64,000 nt of DNA from Porphyromonadaceae bacterium UBA2751 (GTDB lineage Bacteria; Bacteroidota; Bacteroidia; Bacteroidales; Muribaculaceae). Every line of letters begins with the position of its first letter. The stretch's first letter is position 1. Location: positions 140,295-204,294 of the forward strand of contig DEJJ01000032.1 in NCBI GenBank assembly GCA_002353285.1, written 5' to 3'. The notes beneath the pieces were generated by a model. The model worked only from the letters and a program-made list of their open reading frames with translations. It ran no database searches and was not told the DNA's origin. The translations under genes and the position numbers were made by a program. Shown piece after piece: positions 7,546 to 15,730 of the stretch.

Positions 7546-10500
7546 TTAGTTGAAAATATACTTAACACCAATTGCTACGCTCCAGCACTGACCAATTGCA
7601 TGGTTAGGAGCCCAAGTCTTAGTGTCGCCACTGATAGCAGCAGGAGTAGAGAACAGAGGATAGCCCTGAGCGTCAACGCCCTCATACTTGAGGATGCGAG
7701 CCTCGCTACCAATCTCAGGATTCAAGTACTTGCTCACGCCCCAGCTCGAGTTGAAGAAGTTGAGCACGTTCTTCATGTCGAAGCTCAGCTGGATAGTGTG
7801 CTTGGTGTTGCCAGCACGGAAGTTGAAGTCGTGCTTGTAGCCAAGGTCGATGCGGTGTACCCATGGGCTGTAAACGCTGTAGGCCTCGGCATACTTGCCC
7901 TGGTGGTTCTTCAGGTAGCCGTCGTTGTGAACGAAGCTCATGAAGCGGTCGCGGTCGTCGGTGCTCTTGAAGCGGAAGTCGCCAGCCTCAACCTCTGCAT
8001 CGGTTGGGATGTAGATGGCATCGTAGGCATAACCGTCGCCGTTCATGTCGTTGGTGGTCATGTAAGAGTAGTTGTAGCCGCCACGCCAGGTCTCATAGAT
8101 GAGGCTGTAGTGGTTGCCGCTGCGGTCGTGCAGTGTAGCGCTTGCGATGAAGCGGTCGGGAGTAACGTACTGCGAGTTGTGCAGCTTAATGTTGTTAGGA
8201 CCATCGGTGGTGGGAACATAGGTGAAGGCACTCTCGGCAGCCGAACCTGGCATACCAGTGATTTCCTTCGAAACGGTGTGGGTGTAAGAAGCCATGAGGC
8301 TTACCCAGTCGGCAGGCTTAGCAGTTGCCATCAGGTTGGCGCTCCAGCCGTAGCCCTTGCTTGTGTTCTCGAGAACGAAGGCCTTAGTGTTAGTGCGGAA
8401 TCCAGCAGGATAGATAGGACGGTTGTCAACGCCGTTGAAGCGGGCAAAGCCACCCACGCTGGGAATCGACCAGTCGCTAATCGAAACGCCATTGACAGTC
8501 TTGTTGAAGATTGCCTCGGCAGTTACAGTGAATGGGAACGAAACGGGAATTGCATAGTCGATAGCAAGTGAAGATTTCCACACCTGTGGCATCTTGAACT
8601 TAGGATCTACACCATTAACGGCCGAGGGAACGGTGCCGTCCTCGGGCTTAACAGTCTGTGGGTAGCCCATGTCGAAGAGTTTCTGCTGCAGTGCAGCGAT
8701 GGTGGCATGGCCATTGGCGTCGGTAACAAGACCGCCGGCAAACTGGTTCATGTCGGTGTTCTTAGCATTGAGTTGTGCCTGGTATTGCACCATACCGCCG
8801 TTGGTGGGCATGTTGGTGAAGAACACCAGAGGCAGACGACCCGAGAAGAGGCCTGTTCCACCGCGGAGCTTGAGGCTCTTGTCGCCAAAGACATCGTAAA
8901 CGAAGCCCACGCGTGGCGAGAAGGTCACGCTGCTCTTAGGCCACTTGCCAGTGTCGATGTTGCGCACCTTGCCGTCCTCGTCGTAGTAGTCGAGGGCAAG
9001 AATCTTGTTGTTGGTCATGAGGTCCTTATTGTTGAAGAAGAGACCATCGATGCGCAAGCCGTAGGTGAGTTTGAACTTCTCGCTGATGTTCCACTCGTCC
9101 TGGCCGTAGATGCCGGCCTTGTTGAACTGCACGCGAGCAGCTGGGTGAGTCTCGCCGTCGTAGCCGTAGGTCAAGCACACTACCTCGGGGGCAGCGCCAT
9201 TGATGAAATCGTCGACGCTAGCATAGCGGTAGTAGCCAGTACCGTTGCGCATGTACTGGTTGTCGGCCATCTGATGCTCAAAGTTGATGCCAGCAGTGAT
9301 CTTGTGGTTGCCGGCATAGTAGGTGATGTCGTCCTTGATGTTCCAAATGGTGTTGTGAACGGCATTGTTCCAGGTGAAGAGCTCATAACCCAGGGCCATG
9401 TAGTTGCCATTGTTGCCAGTGCCATCCTGGATGTCGATGAATGGGAACTCGCTTGAGTTGGTGCCGCGCACGTCGTCAAGCTTAGACCAAGTGGCCAGGA
9501 ACTGGTTCGAGAGGTTGTCGCTCAGGCGGCTGTTGAGGTCGAATGAGAGCGAGTGAACCAAGTTCTTCATCGAGTACATTGAGTTGGCAAATATCATTGA
9601 ATATTGCGAAGCGCGGGCAAATGCCGAGCGAGTGCCGCCGTCCATCGAGGTGGCGTTGGCAGCGTTCCACACGTTGTTCTTAGTGTAGTTGTAGCGCAGT
9701 GCCAAGTGGTGATCGTTGGTGATGTTCCAGTCGATGCGGGCAAGCAGCTTGTAGTTGCTCTCGTCGGCAGGGAAGTCGGTGTAAGAGCCAGTGTCGTAAC
9801 CGTATTTGTCCATTACGTGTTTTTGAACGCGTTGCATGTCGGCGATTGTGGTGCGCGAGAGGTAGTTGTCGGGGTCGGCAACTCCGTTCTCCGAGGCACG
9901 CCAGCGATTGGCAACGGTAGGAATCTTCGACATCTCACCATTAACGAAGAAGAACAACTTGTTCTTAATGATTGGGCCACCCAGGGTGAAGCCGTAGGTA
10001 GTGACGCGGTCCTTGGCGCGTGCGCCAGCGATTTGCTCGCCATCCACAGCGTCGCCACGCATGTTCTCATTGCGGTGATAGATGTAGGCGCTGCCCTTGA
10101 AGGTGTTGTTACCACTCTTAGTGATGGCGTTAACACCACCGCCAATGAAGTTGGTTTGACGCACATCGTAGGGCGAGATTACCACCTGCATCTCCTCGAT
10201 AGCGTCGAGCGAGATGGGGTTGCCACCACCAGGGAGGTTACTGCTCAAACCAAAGTTGTTGTTGAAATTGGCTCCATCAACGGTGAAGTTAGCAGTACGA
10301 CCATCGGCACCGGCAAAGCTCATGCCATTGCCTCCATAAGGCGAGAGGCGAGTCACATCGGTAATGCTGCGAGTGACGGTAGGCAGGCTGGTGATTTGCA
10401 CGTTGTTGATGTTGGTTGTTGCACCAGTCTTTTCATTCGAGAATTTCGATCTTGAGGTAGTTACCACCACTTCCTGGAGCTGATTGGCGCTGGTCGACAT

Positions 10501-10827
10501 CATCACATTTTGCATGTTGTAAGTCTCACCAAGCTCGAGCACAATGCCTGAAACCACGTGATCCTGGTAGCCAACGTAAGATACTGTGGCTGTGTAAGGG
10601 CCACCAGTACGCATACCCTGGATGTAGAAGCGACCATCCATGTTGCTCACTGCGTTGTACTCAGTTCCCGAGGGAGCGTGAAGCAGTTTTACCACTGCAC
10701 CAATGAGGGGCTCATTGGATTCGTCAACGACTACACCCGTCAGCGACGAGGTTGTAATCTGCGCATTCAATGATATTGCTGCTGCCAGCAACATCATCAG
10801 CGTTGATAAGCAAAATCTTTTAAGCAT
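7546..10827 (-). CDS. Oar-like TonB-dependent outer-membrane receptor
   Basis: 1093 residues. Signal peptide (about 1-22), carboxypeptidase-regulatory-like domain (about 28-110, LTGVVVDESNEPLIGAVV, GRFYIQGMRTGGPYTATVSY), a linker with QLQEVVVTTSRSKF, then a plug (about 140-250, SLDAIEEMQVVISPYDVRQ, GGGVNAITKSGNNTFKGSAY) and a long barrel ending in GVKYIFN. The combination fits the OmpA-related/Oar group of TonB-dependent transporters, which are not paired with SusD. The ligand is unknown. It probably forms a two-gene unit with the lipoprotein at 5996-7522, closed by the terminator at 5929-5966. About 100 bases upstream of the start lies a strong hairpin and a structured region (10920-11062). 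Confidence 0.9.
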   Translation of the reverse strand: MLKRFCLSTLMMLLAAAISLNAQITTSSLTGVVVDESNEPLIGAVVKLLHAPSGTEYNAVSNMDGRFYIQGMRTGGPYTATVSYVGYQDHVVSGIVLELGETYNMQNVMMSTSANQLQEVVVTTSRSKFSNEKTGATTNINNVQITSLPTVTRSITDVTRLSPYGGNGMSFAGADGRTANFTVDGANFNNNFGLSSNLPGGGNPISLDAIEEMQVVISPYDVRQTNFIGGGVNAITKSGNNTFKGSAYIYHRNENMRGDAVDGEQIAGARAKDRVTTYGFTLGGPIIKNKLFFFVNGEMSKIPTVANRWRASENGVADPDNYLSRTTIADMQRVQKHVMDKYGYDTGSYTDFPADESNYKLLARIDWNITNDHHLALRYNYTKNNVWNAANATSMDGGTRSAFARASQYSMIFANSMYSMKNLVHSLSFDLNSRLSDNLSNQFLATWSKLDDVRGTNSSEFPFIDIQDGTGNNGNYMALGYELFTWNNAVHNTIWNIKDDITYYAGNHKITAGINFEHQMADNQYMRNGTGYYRYASVDDFINGAAPEVVCLTYGYDGETHPAARVQFNKAGIYGQDEWNISEKFKLTYGLRIDGLFFNNKDLMTNNKILALDYYDEDGKVRNIDTGKWPKSSVTFSPRVGFVYDVFGDKSLKLRGGTGLFSGRLPLVFFTNMPTNGGMVQYQAQLNAKNTDMNQFAGGLVTDANGHATIAALQQKLFDMGYPQTVKPEDGTVPSAVNGVDPKFKMPQVWKSSLAIDYAIPVSFPFTVTAEAIFNKTVNGVSISDWSIPSVGGFARFNGVDNRPIYPAGFRTNTKAFVLENTSKGYGWSANLMATAKPADWVSLMASYTHTVSKEITGMPGSAAESAFTYVPTTDGPNNIKLHNSQYVTPDRFIASATLHDRSGNHYSLIYETWRGGYNYSYMTTNDMNGDGYAYDAIYIPTDAEVEAGDFRFKSTDDRDRFMSFVHNDGYLKNHQGKYAEAYSVYSPWVHRIDLGYKHDFNFRAGNTKHTIQLSFDMKNVLNFFNSSWGVSKYLNPEIGSEARILKYEGVDAQGYPLFSTPAAISGDTKTWAPNHAIGQCWSVAIGVKYIFN

Positions 10828-10916
10828 AAAATTTAGATTAATAAAAATGATTAAAAACGTTTTGTAGCTATTGTCTTTGTTGCTTTATATTTATTAAATG
10901 TGCACTGCTTGCCCAA

Positions 10917-10966
10917 GTAAAAAGCGACACACCGTTATTAGATACTTTGCTCTAATAGCGGTGTGT
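10917..10966 (-). terminator. Strong hairpin upstream of the Oar-like receptor
   Basis: A 16-bp stem (10927-10942 with 10951-10966, one wobble) with an 8-base loop is followed on the minus strand by CGCTTTTTAC. It looks like an intrinsic terminator reading towards the receptor gene, which starts 100 bases farther on. It may end a small RNA or act as an attenuator. Confidence 0.65.
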
Positions 10967-11048
10967 AGCCCATAAACCATGCTTTGTAGTTCTCAATACG
11001 TGCGATATGTTATCCCCTGCAGTAATCGCGTCACTGCCAGGGCTATAA
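10920..11048 (-). ncRNA. Candidate structured leader or small RNA
   Basis: On the minus strand, a TATATTTG box (11053-11060) is followed by about 125 nt that fold well: a stem TAGCCC/GGGCTA (11040-11045 with 10966-10971) encloses the region, an alternative hairpin pairs CCCTG-CAGT with ACTG-CAGGG (11033-11042 with 11015-11023) and shares bases with the first stem, and the 10927-10966 hairpin closes the transcript. Two exclusive pairings plus a terminator is an attenuator-like layout. I do not recognise a known riboswitch: the B12 box is absent. A 94-codon frame also covers the area on this strand but has no recognisable protein. Confidence 0.4.
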
Positions 11049-11062
11049 ATGTCAAATATAAA

Positions 11063-11483
11063 GAACTGTAACAAAGCCATTATGTTGAACCGTAGTCCCA
11101 ATTTTGTTGCAAAGGTATTTATATTTTTGCTAATAGCGAAAACTATTTCAAAACATTTTTCGACATTAACCATTTTAACTAAAATCCCCAAACTCCACCC
11201 ATTGCCAAAAAATGGTGGTTTCTCATTAATTATCAACCACCTTTCGGGTTCTATATGTTAAATAGCACAATCAAAATTAGGTATAAAAAAATTATGCAGG
11301 TGTTTCCCAACAGCCGCATAAAGTAAACCTTAAAAATCTAATCCTATGAAAAAACTTGTTGCAAATATAGATTCTTATAAAGTATTATGCAATATTTGAG
11401 AACAAAAAACACTTGTTTTTTAACATTTTTTGAGTTACAATGTACAAATTTGTCGCCAATTTGGGTAATGTGGCACCCTATCG
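11063..11483. other. Intergenic region with one tiny possible ORF
   Basis: AT-rich, no confident gene. A 17-codon frame (11346-11399, MKKLVANIDSYKVLCNI) starts at a good ATG after an A-rich leader, with a weak imperfect hairpin just before it (about 11293-11319). It could be a leader peptide or gene remnant; I would not annotate it as a gene. Confidence 0.3.
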
Positions 11484-11515
11484 TTGCCTATCACAATAAA
11501 AATCACTAACTTCGC
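11484..11515 (+). promoter_or_regulatory. Promoter of rnz
   Basis: TTG (11484-11486), 20 bases, TAACTTCGC (11507-11515), one base off the consensus TAnnTTTGC. The rnz ATG is 25 bases downstream. Confidence 0.7.
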
Positions 11516-11539
11516 ACCCTAAAAGTCAACCACTCACAC

Positions 11540-12460
11540 ATGACAGCACTTGATCTTAACATACTGGGATGCGGCTCGGCCACGTCAACACTCAGGCACC
11601 TGCCCTCGTGCCAGGTGCTCAACCTGCGAGGCCATCTCATGATGATTGACTGCGGCGAGGGAGCTCAGCTCGAGATGCGCCGCATGCACCTCAAGTTCTC
11701 ACGCCTCAACCACATCTTCATCAGCCACCTGCATGGCGACCACTGCTTTGGCCTGCCAGGGCTCATCTCCACAATGGCGCTTCAGGGCAAGGGTGGCACG
11801 CTCACGGTGCACATCTTCAAGGAGGGCGCCGAGATTTTTGGCCGCATGCTCGACTTCTTCTGCCGCGAGCGCCCATTTGAGCTCAAGTTCAACATCATCG
11901 ACACCCACAAGGCTGTCATCTACGAGGACGATGCCATCACAGTGACGTCGTTCCCGCTCACCCACCGCGTGCCATGCGTGGGCTTCATCTTCAGCGAGAA
12001 GCCCAAACTGCGGCACATCAATGCGCAGGCCTGCTACGAGCATGGCGTGCCACAGCACTTCATGAACAGCCTAAGGCAAGGAGCCGACTATGTTACACCC
12101 AGCGGCATGGTGATTCCAAACTCGCAGCTCACCACCGAGGCCGACAGGTCGATTTCCTATGCCTACTGCAGCGACACCAAGTACTCCAAGCGCGTGATCA
12201 ATGCCGTGCAGGGGGTCGACTGGCTCTACCACGAGGCCACCTATGGCGACGAGAACCTCAAGAACGCGGTCAAGCGCTACCACAGCACAGCCCGTCAGGC
12301 AGCAATGGTGGCTCGCGAGGCGCAGGCCAAGCATCTCATCTTGGGCCACTACAGCAACCGCTATAACGACGAGTCGCTACTGCTCAAGCAGGCGCGCGAG
12401 GAATTTCCCGCCACCATCCTGGGGCAAGAGGGGCTGACCATCGATTTAAACAAGATGTAG
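11540..12460 (+). CDS. rnz: Ribonuclease Z
   Basis: 306 residues, the usual length of the short RNase Z. It cuts the 3' trailer from tRNA precursors. Seen: MTALDLNILGCGSATSTLRH, MIDCGEGAQLEMRR and the metallo-beta-lactamase zinc motif FISHLHGDHCFGLPGL. Later ligands are visible in SFPLTHRVPCVGF, YCSDTKYS and HLILGHYSNRY. It is transcribed alone from the promoter just upstream, and the SRP RNA gene follows 90 bases later. Confidence 0.96.
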   Translation: MTALDLNILGCGSATSTLRHLPSCQVLNLRGHLMMIDCGEGAQLEMRRMHLKFSRLNHIFISHLHGDHCFGLPGLISTMALQGKGGTLTVHIFKEGAEIFGRMLDFFCRERPFELKFNIIDTHKAVIYEDDAITVTSFPLTHRVPCVGFIFSEKPKLRHINAQACYEHGVPQHFMNSLRQGADYVTPSGMVIPNSQLTTEADRSISYAYCSDTKYSKRVINAVQGVDWLYHEATYGDENLKNAVKRYHSTARQAAMVAREAQAKHLILGHYSNRYNDESLLLKQAREEFPATILGQEGLTIDLNKM

Positions 12461-12514
12461 CTGCGCGTTTCGCGCCTAAAAAAAGCCGAAAAGCTGCTAT
12501 TTTTTGAAAAAAGA

Positions 12515-12546
12515 TTTGCCAGTAACAAAAAAAGTTGTACCTTTGC
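12515..12546 (+). promoter_or_regulatory. Promoter of the SRP RNA gene
   Basis: TTTG (12515-12518), 19 bases, TACCTTTGC (12538-12546), a full consensus match. It predicts a transcript start near 12550. Confidence 0.85.
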
Positions 12547-12549
12547 AGC

Positions 12550-12653
12550 CGGGTAAGTCCTACACGGCCAGCTCCCTGCCAATCCCCCAGGTCTTGACCG
12601 AAGCAAGGGTAACAGGTTGTAGCGGCGCGATGTAGTCTTCTTACCCTTTTTTT
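12550..12653 (+). ncRNA. ffs: Signal recognition particle RNA (4.5S type)
   Basis: About 100 nt starting just after a perfect promoter. The ends pair (GGGTAAG at 12551-12557 with CTTACCC), the next helix pairs CTACA with TGTAG, and the apical part CCAGGTCTTGACCGAAGCA followed by AGGGTAACAGG has the asymmetric internal loop and tetraloop region of helix 8 that Ffh binds. The terminal helix runs straight into seven T, so the RNA carries its own terminator. It pairs functionally with Ffh at 3182-4498. A covariance-model search should confirm the exact ends. Confidence 0.87.
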
Positions 12654-12690
12654 GTATCCCTACCTATCCCCTCCTTTTCAGCAAGTAATT

Positions 12691-12764
12691 ATGCATTAAT
12701 TAAGCATTGTGCATTGTGCATTATGCATTGTGCATTATGCATTGTGCATTGTGCATTGTGCATT
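12691..12764 (-). repeat. Heptamer tandem repeat touching the ruvC stop codon
   Basis: About nine copies of a 7-bp unit, GCATTGT or GCATTAT on the plus strand (RYAATGC on the ruvC coding strand). The array begins at the TAA stop of ruvC. The same heptamer follows the ffh stop at 3145-3181 in the same orientation. Confidence 0.9.
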
Positions 12765-13335
12765 AAGAATTGAGCACTCGGTCAGGGTTCTTTCTGATAA
12801 AATCCTTCCACGACTTAGCACCCCCGCTTGCGATGGGTTTCTTGCTCTCATAGTAGTGGCACAAGGCTGCCGCCAGCGCGTCGGTGGCATCGAGCAGCTG
12901 CGGCATGTCGTCGTTTGAGATGTTGAGCTGGCGCTGCAGCATCATTGCCACCTGCTCCTTGCTTGCCGCGCCATTGCCAGTGATTGCCAGCTTTATCTTG
13001 CGGGGCTCATACTCAGCAATAGGCACCTGCCGGCCCAGCGCTGCTGCCATGGCTACACCCTGAGCACGACCCAGTTTGAGCATCGATTGCACATTCTTGC
13101 CATAGAATGGCGCCTCGATAGCCATCTCGTCGGGCAAGAACTCCTCAACCAAGCTCAGCACGCGGTCGTAGATGCGGCGCAGGCGCATGTAGTGGTCCTC
13201 AATCTTGCTAAGCTGCAGCACCCCCATCGCAATGAGCACAGGCTTGCCGGCCTTCACACCCAGCAGGCCGTAGCCCATCACGTTAGTGCCAGGATCGATA
13301 CCTATTATTATTTTATCAAAATTGTTATTCTCCAT
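12763..13335 (-). CDS. ruvC: Holliday junction endonuclease RuvC
   Basis: 190 residues. It cuts four-way DNA junctions together with RuvAB. Catalytic acidic residues are seen in IIGIDPGTNVMGYGLL (first Asp), EMAIEAPFYGKNVQSMLKLG (Glu) and LLDATDALAAALCHYY (C-terminal Asp pair). The start ATG overlaps the stop of the upstream DUF4286 gene in a TAATG junction, so translation is probably coupled. No ruvA or ruvB is seen here. Confidence 0.96.
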   Translation of the reverse strand: MENNNFDKIIIGIDPGTNVMGYGLLGVKAGKPVLIAMGVLQLSKIEDHYMRLRRIYDRVLSLVEEFLPDEMAIEAPFYGKNVQSMLKLGRAQGVAMAAALGRQVPIAEYEPRKIKLAITGNGAASKEQVAMMLQRQLNISNDDMPQLLDATDALAAALCHYYESKKPIASGGAKSWKDFIRKNPDRVLNS

Positions 13336-13643
13336 TACTCCAAGTCGATATTCTCCATGAACGTGGCAAAGCCTGCAACCTTAGTGCCAAAGCGTCGCGT
13401 CATCTCCTCATGAAGGCGCTTGCCCACAGCCTGGTTCCAGCGTTGCAGCTGCCCAAGTGTGGGAGCCTCGAGTTGCAGCGCAAAGCATGCCCCACCCTCC
13501 TTGTGGCCCATCAGGCGCAACAGTCGTGGCGACTCAACAAGGCCGCTAGCAATTGCCTGTGGCACATAGTGGTGGCGCATCCAGTCGATGAAGTCGCCGC
13601 TGATGTCGCAGTCAACATGATATGTAGTGTTATAAACTATCAT
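13335..13643 (-). CDS. DUF4286 family protein
   Basis: 102 residues starting MIVYNTTYHVDCDISGDFID, the conserved beginning of the DUF4286 family, followed by MRHHYVPQAIASGL and a small ferredoxin-like alpha/beta pattern with YFALQLE-type strands (ACFALQLEAPT). The function of the family is unknown; in Bacteroidota it is often found next to ruvC. A longer frame extends to 13745, but the consensus promoter at 13648-13680 lies inside that extension. The ATG sits only 4 bases from the end of the -7 box, so the mRNA is probably leaderless. Confidence 0.85.
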   Translation of the reverse strand: MIVYNTTYHVDCDISGDFIDWMRHHYVPQAIASGLVESPRLLRLMGHKEGGACFALQLEAPTLGQLQRWNQAVGKRLHEEMTRRFGTKVAGFATFMENIDLE

Positions 13644-13647
13644 CACT

Positions 13648-13680
13648 GCAAAATTACAGCAAGCAAATCTAACTACAAAA
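13648..13680 (-). promoter_or_regulatory. Consensus promoter abutting the DUF4286 start
   Basis: On the minus strand: TTTTG (13676-13680), 19 bases, TAATTTTGC (13648-13656). The expected transcript start falls on or next to the ATG at 13643, leaving no room for a ribosome binding site. Confidence 0.8.
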
Positions 13681-13925
13681 TTCCAAATCCCTTTTTTTAT
13701 ATTCCACAGCATTAAACAAGCTAGATAATTGTTGTTTTTTTGCACTTCGCGCGATGTGGAGTTCTTACATCCTGATTATACAATTGCATTGTTAGAGTAA
13801 ATCTTAGTGATGCCGTCGAGGGAAGCCTCTTTCTCGTAGTGGCGAATATTCAAACCTTTTTATTACTTAATAGCGCATAAATAATAGAAATTTACTATTT
13901 TTGCAAGAAATAATTTTAAAAAACT

Positions 13926-14849
13926 ATGAGAACCAAGATTTTAGTTGTTATGGTAGTGCTGATGAGTGCAGTGGCGGCTATGGCTCAATTGCCAGTGCAA
14001 GCCGCATCTCAGCCAAGCCAGCAAGTGAGTTCGGGCCGCCTGGAGTTTTTCCCCGACTTAAAGTCACAGTATATAACGAGTCGTAATGTAACAGTTTGGC
14101 TTCCCGATGGCTACACCATGGGCGAGCCTTGCGATGTGTTGTATATGCACGACGGGCAGATGCTCTTCGATGCCAGCACCACATGGAACCATCAGGAGTG
14201 GAAGGTCGATGAGGTGATGGGACGACTCATTGCCGAGGACAAGGTGAGGCGCTGCATAGTGGTGGGCATCGACAACACCAGTAATCGCCTCAACGACTAT
14301 TTCCCTACTCGGTGCTATGAAAAAGTGCCCGAAGAGCAGCGTGAAGGCGTGGATGTGAGCGTCTACAAGGGCGATGAGTATCTGCGCTTCATCGTTAAGG
14401 AGGTGAAGCCGTTTATCGACAGCCGATATAAGCCGCTTACCTCGCGCGAGCACACCTTTATTATGGGTTCAAGCATGGGAGGATTGATCTCGCTCTATGC
14501 ACTGTGCAACTATCCTGAGGTGTTTGGTGGTGCTGTGTGCATGTCGACTCATCTGTCGATGAACTTCTTCGATCCCAACTTTAAGAGTGAATATTGGTCG
14601 GAGGGACTTCGCCAGTATGTGAAGGAACATCTGCCACAGGCCAACAGTTGCCTGCTATATATGGACGGCGGCACAGTAGAGCTTGATGGCACCTACCGCC
14701 CTTATCAGAACAAGCTGAACGCTATTGTCAGCGGCCTGGGTTGGGATAGTGCACACTTTGTTTATTACCTGTTTGAGGGGCACAAGCACATGGAGACGTT
14801 CTGGGCCGAGCGCCTTGACGTGCCATTTATGTTTCTCTTGAAAAAATAG
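13926..14849 (+). CDS. Secreted alpha/beta-hydrolase, putative esterase family
   Basis: 307 residues. Signal peptide (about 1-20, MRTKILVVMVVLMSAVAAMA), then the esterase D / Fes-like fold: NVTVWLPDGYTMGEPCDVLY, MHDGQMLF, VVGIDNTSNRLNDYFP, the nucleophile elbow FIMGSSMGGLISLYAL (Ser in GSSMGG) and the likely catalytic His in FEGHKHMETFW. Related Bacteroidota enzymes are carbohydrate esterases (acetyl or feruloyl type) or enterochelin esterase relatives; the sequence does not settle the substrate. A -7 TATTTTTGC lies about 20-30 bases before the ATG. truA starts 6 bases after its stop. Confidence 0.85.
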   Translation: MRTKILVVMVVLMSAVAAMAQLPVQAASQPSQQVSSGRLEFFPDLKSQYITSRNVTVWLPDGYTMGEPCDVLYMHDGQMLFDASTTWNHQEWKVDEVMGRLIAEDKVRRCIVVGIDNTSNRLNDYFPTRCYEKVPEEQREGVDVSVYKGDEYLRFIVKEVKPFIDSRYKPLTSREHTFIMGSSMGGLISLYALCNYPEVFGGAVCMSTHLSMNFFDPNFKSEYWSEGLRQYVKEHLPQANSCLLYMDGGTVELDGTYRPYQNKLNAIVSGLGWDSAHFVYYLFEGHKHMETFWAERLDVPFMFLLKK

Positions 14850-14855
14850 GGGACA

Positions 14856-15614
14856 ATGCGTTATTTCTTGAAGTTATCTTATCAGGGAGCGGCCTATCAT
14901 GGGTGGCAGATTCAGCCACGCGATGTGAGTGTGCAAGAGACCATCGAGAAGACACTGGCTATGGTGCTGCGCCATGCCACGCCAATAACTGGTGCAGGGC
15001 GCACCGATGCTGGCGTGAATGCCACCACGATGTATGCCCACTTCGACACCGAGCAACCCATAGCCGATGTGAACTCGCTCATGCGTAGCCTCAACGGCAT
15101 CTTGCCTCAGGATATCGCTATTTACAAAGTGATACCAGTGCATGATGATGCCCACGCCCGCTTCGATGCCACTAGCCGCACCTATCATTACCTGGCGCAT
15201 ACCGGCAAGTCGCCGCTGCTGCGCGCCACCAGTTGGCAATGCAACCCACGTCTTGACTTTGAGCTGATGAACGAGGCGGCAAAGCGGCTGCTCAACTATG
15301 AGGATTTCACGTCGTTCAGCAAGCTCCACACCGATGTGAAGACCAACAATTGCCACATCACCCAAGCCCACTGGCGGCGGTGCGAGAGCATCGATACCAA
15401 CGTAGAGCAATGGGTGTTTACCATCACTGCCGACCGTTTCCTTCGTAATATGGTGCGCGCCATCGTGGGCACGCTAGTCGATGTGGGGATGCACAAAATC
15501 ACAGTAGAAGATTTCTGTCAAATTATTGAGAAAAAAGACCGCTGTGCAGCCGGCACCTCAATGCCCGCCCATGCCCTCTACCTATGGGACGTCATCTATC
15601 CCTACCTTGACTAA
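14856..15614 (+). CDS. truA: tRNA pseudouridine synthase A (positions 38-40)
   Basis: 252 residues. It isomerises uridines 38-40 in the anticodon stem of many tRNAs. Seen: RYFLKLSYQGAAYHGWQIQP, the catalytic Asp in ITGAGRTDAGVNATTMYAHF, ATSRTYHYLAHTGKSPL, and the C-terminal FLRNMVRAIVGTLVDVG. Length is normal. It follows the esterase gene by 6 bases, so the two are probably co-transcribed although their functions are unrelated. Confidence 0.96.
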   Translation: MRYFLKLSYQGAAYHGWQIQPRDVSVQETIEKTLAMVLRHATPITGAGRTDAGVNATTMYAHFDTEQPIADVNSLMRSLNGILPQDIAIYKVIPVHDDAHARFDATSRTYHYLAHTGKSPLLRATSWQCNPRLDFELMNEAAKRLLNYEDFTSFSKLHTDVKTNNCHITQAHWRRCESIDTNVEQWVFTITADRFLRNMVRAIVGTLVDVGMHKITVEDFCQIIEKKDRCAAGTSMPAHALYLWDVIYPYLD

Positions 15615-15730
15615 TCGATCGTACACATTAATACTATTTTATAAGGAATTGCTTGCGTCGTGGATAATGGAGAAAGTTTAATGACTTTCAACAATCCCAT
15701 TTGAGAACAGTGACACCACCTTTGCGGTGA

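Noticed and set aside
10920..11060. Cobalamin riboswitch before a TonB receptor
   Set aside because: No GCCACTG B12 box or matching core is present on the minus strand.
10952..11236. 94-codon frame on the minus strand upstream of the Oar-like receptor
   Set aside because: No domain, odd composition, and it runs through a strong terminator hairpin; a structured RNA explains the sequence better.
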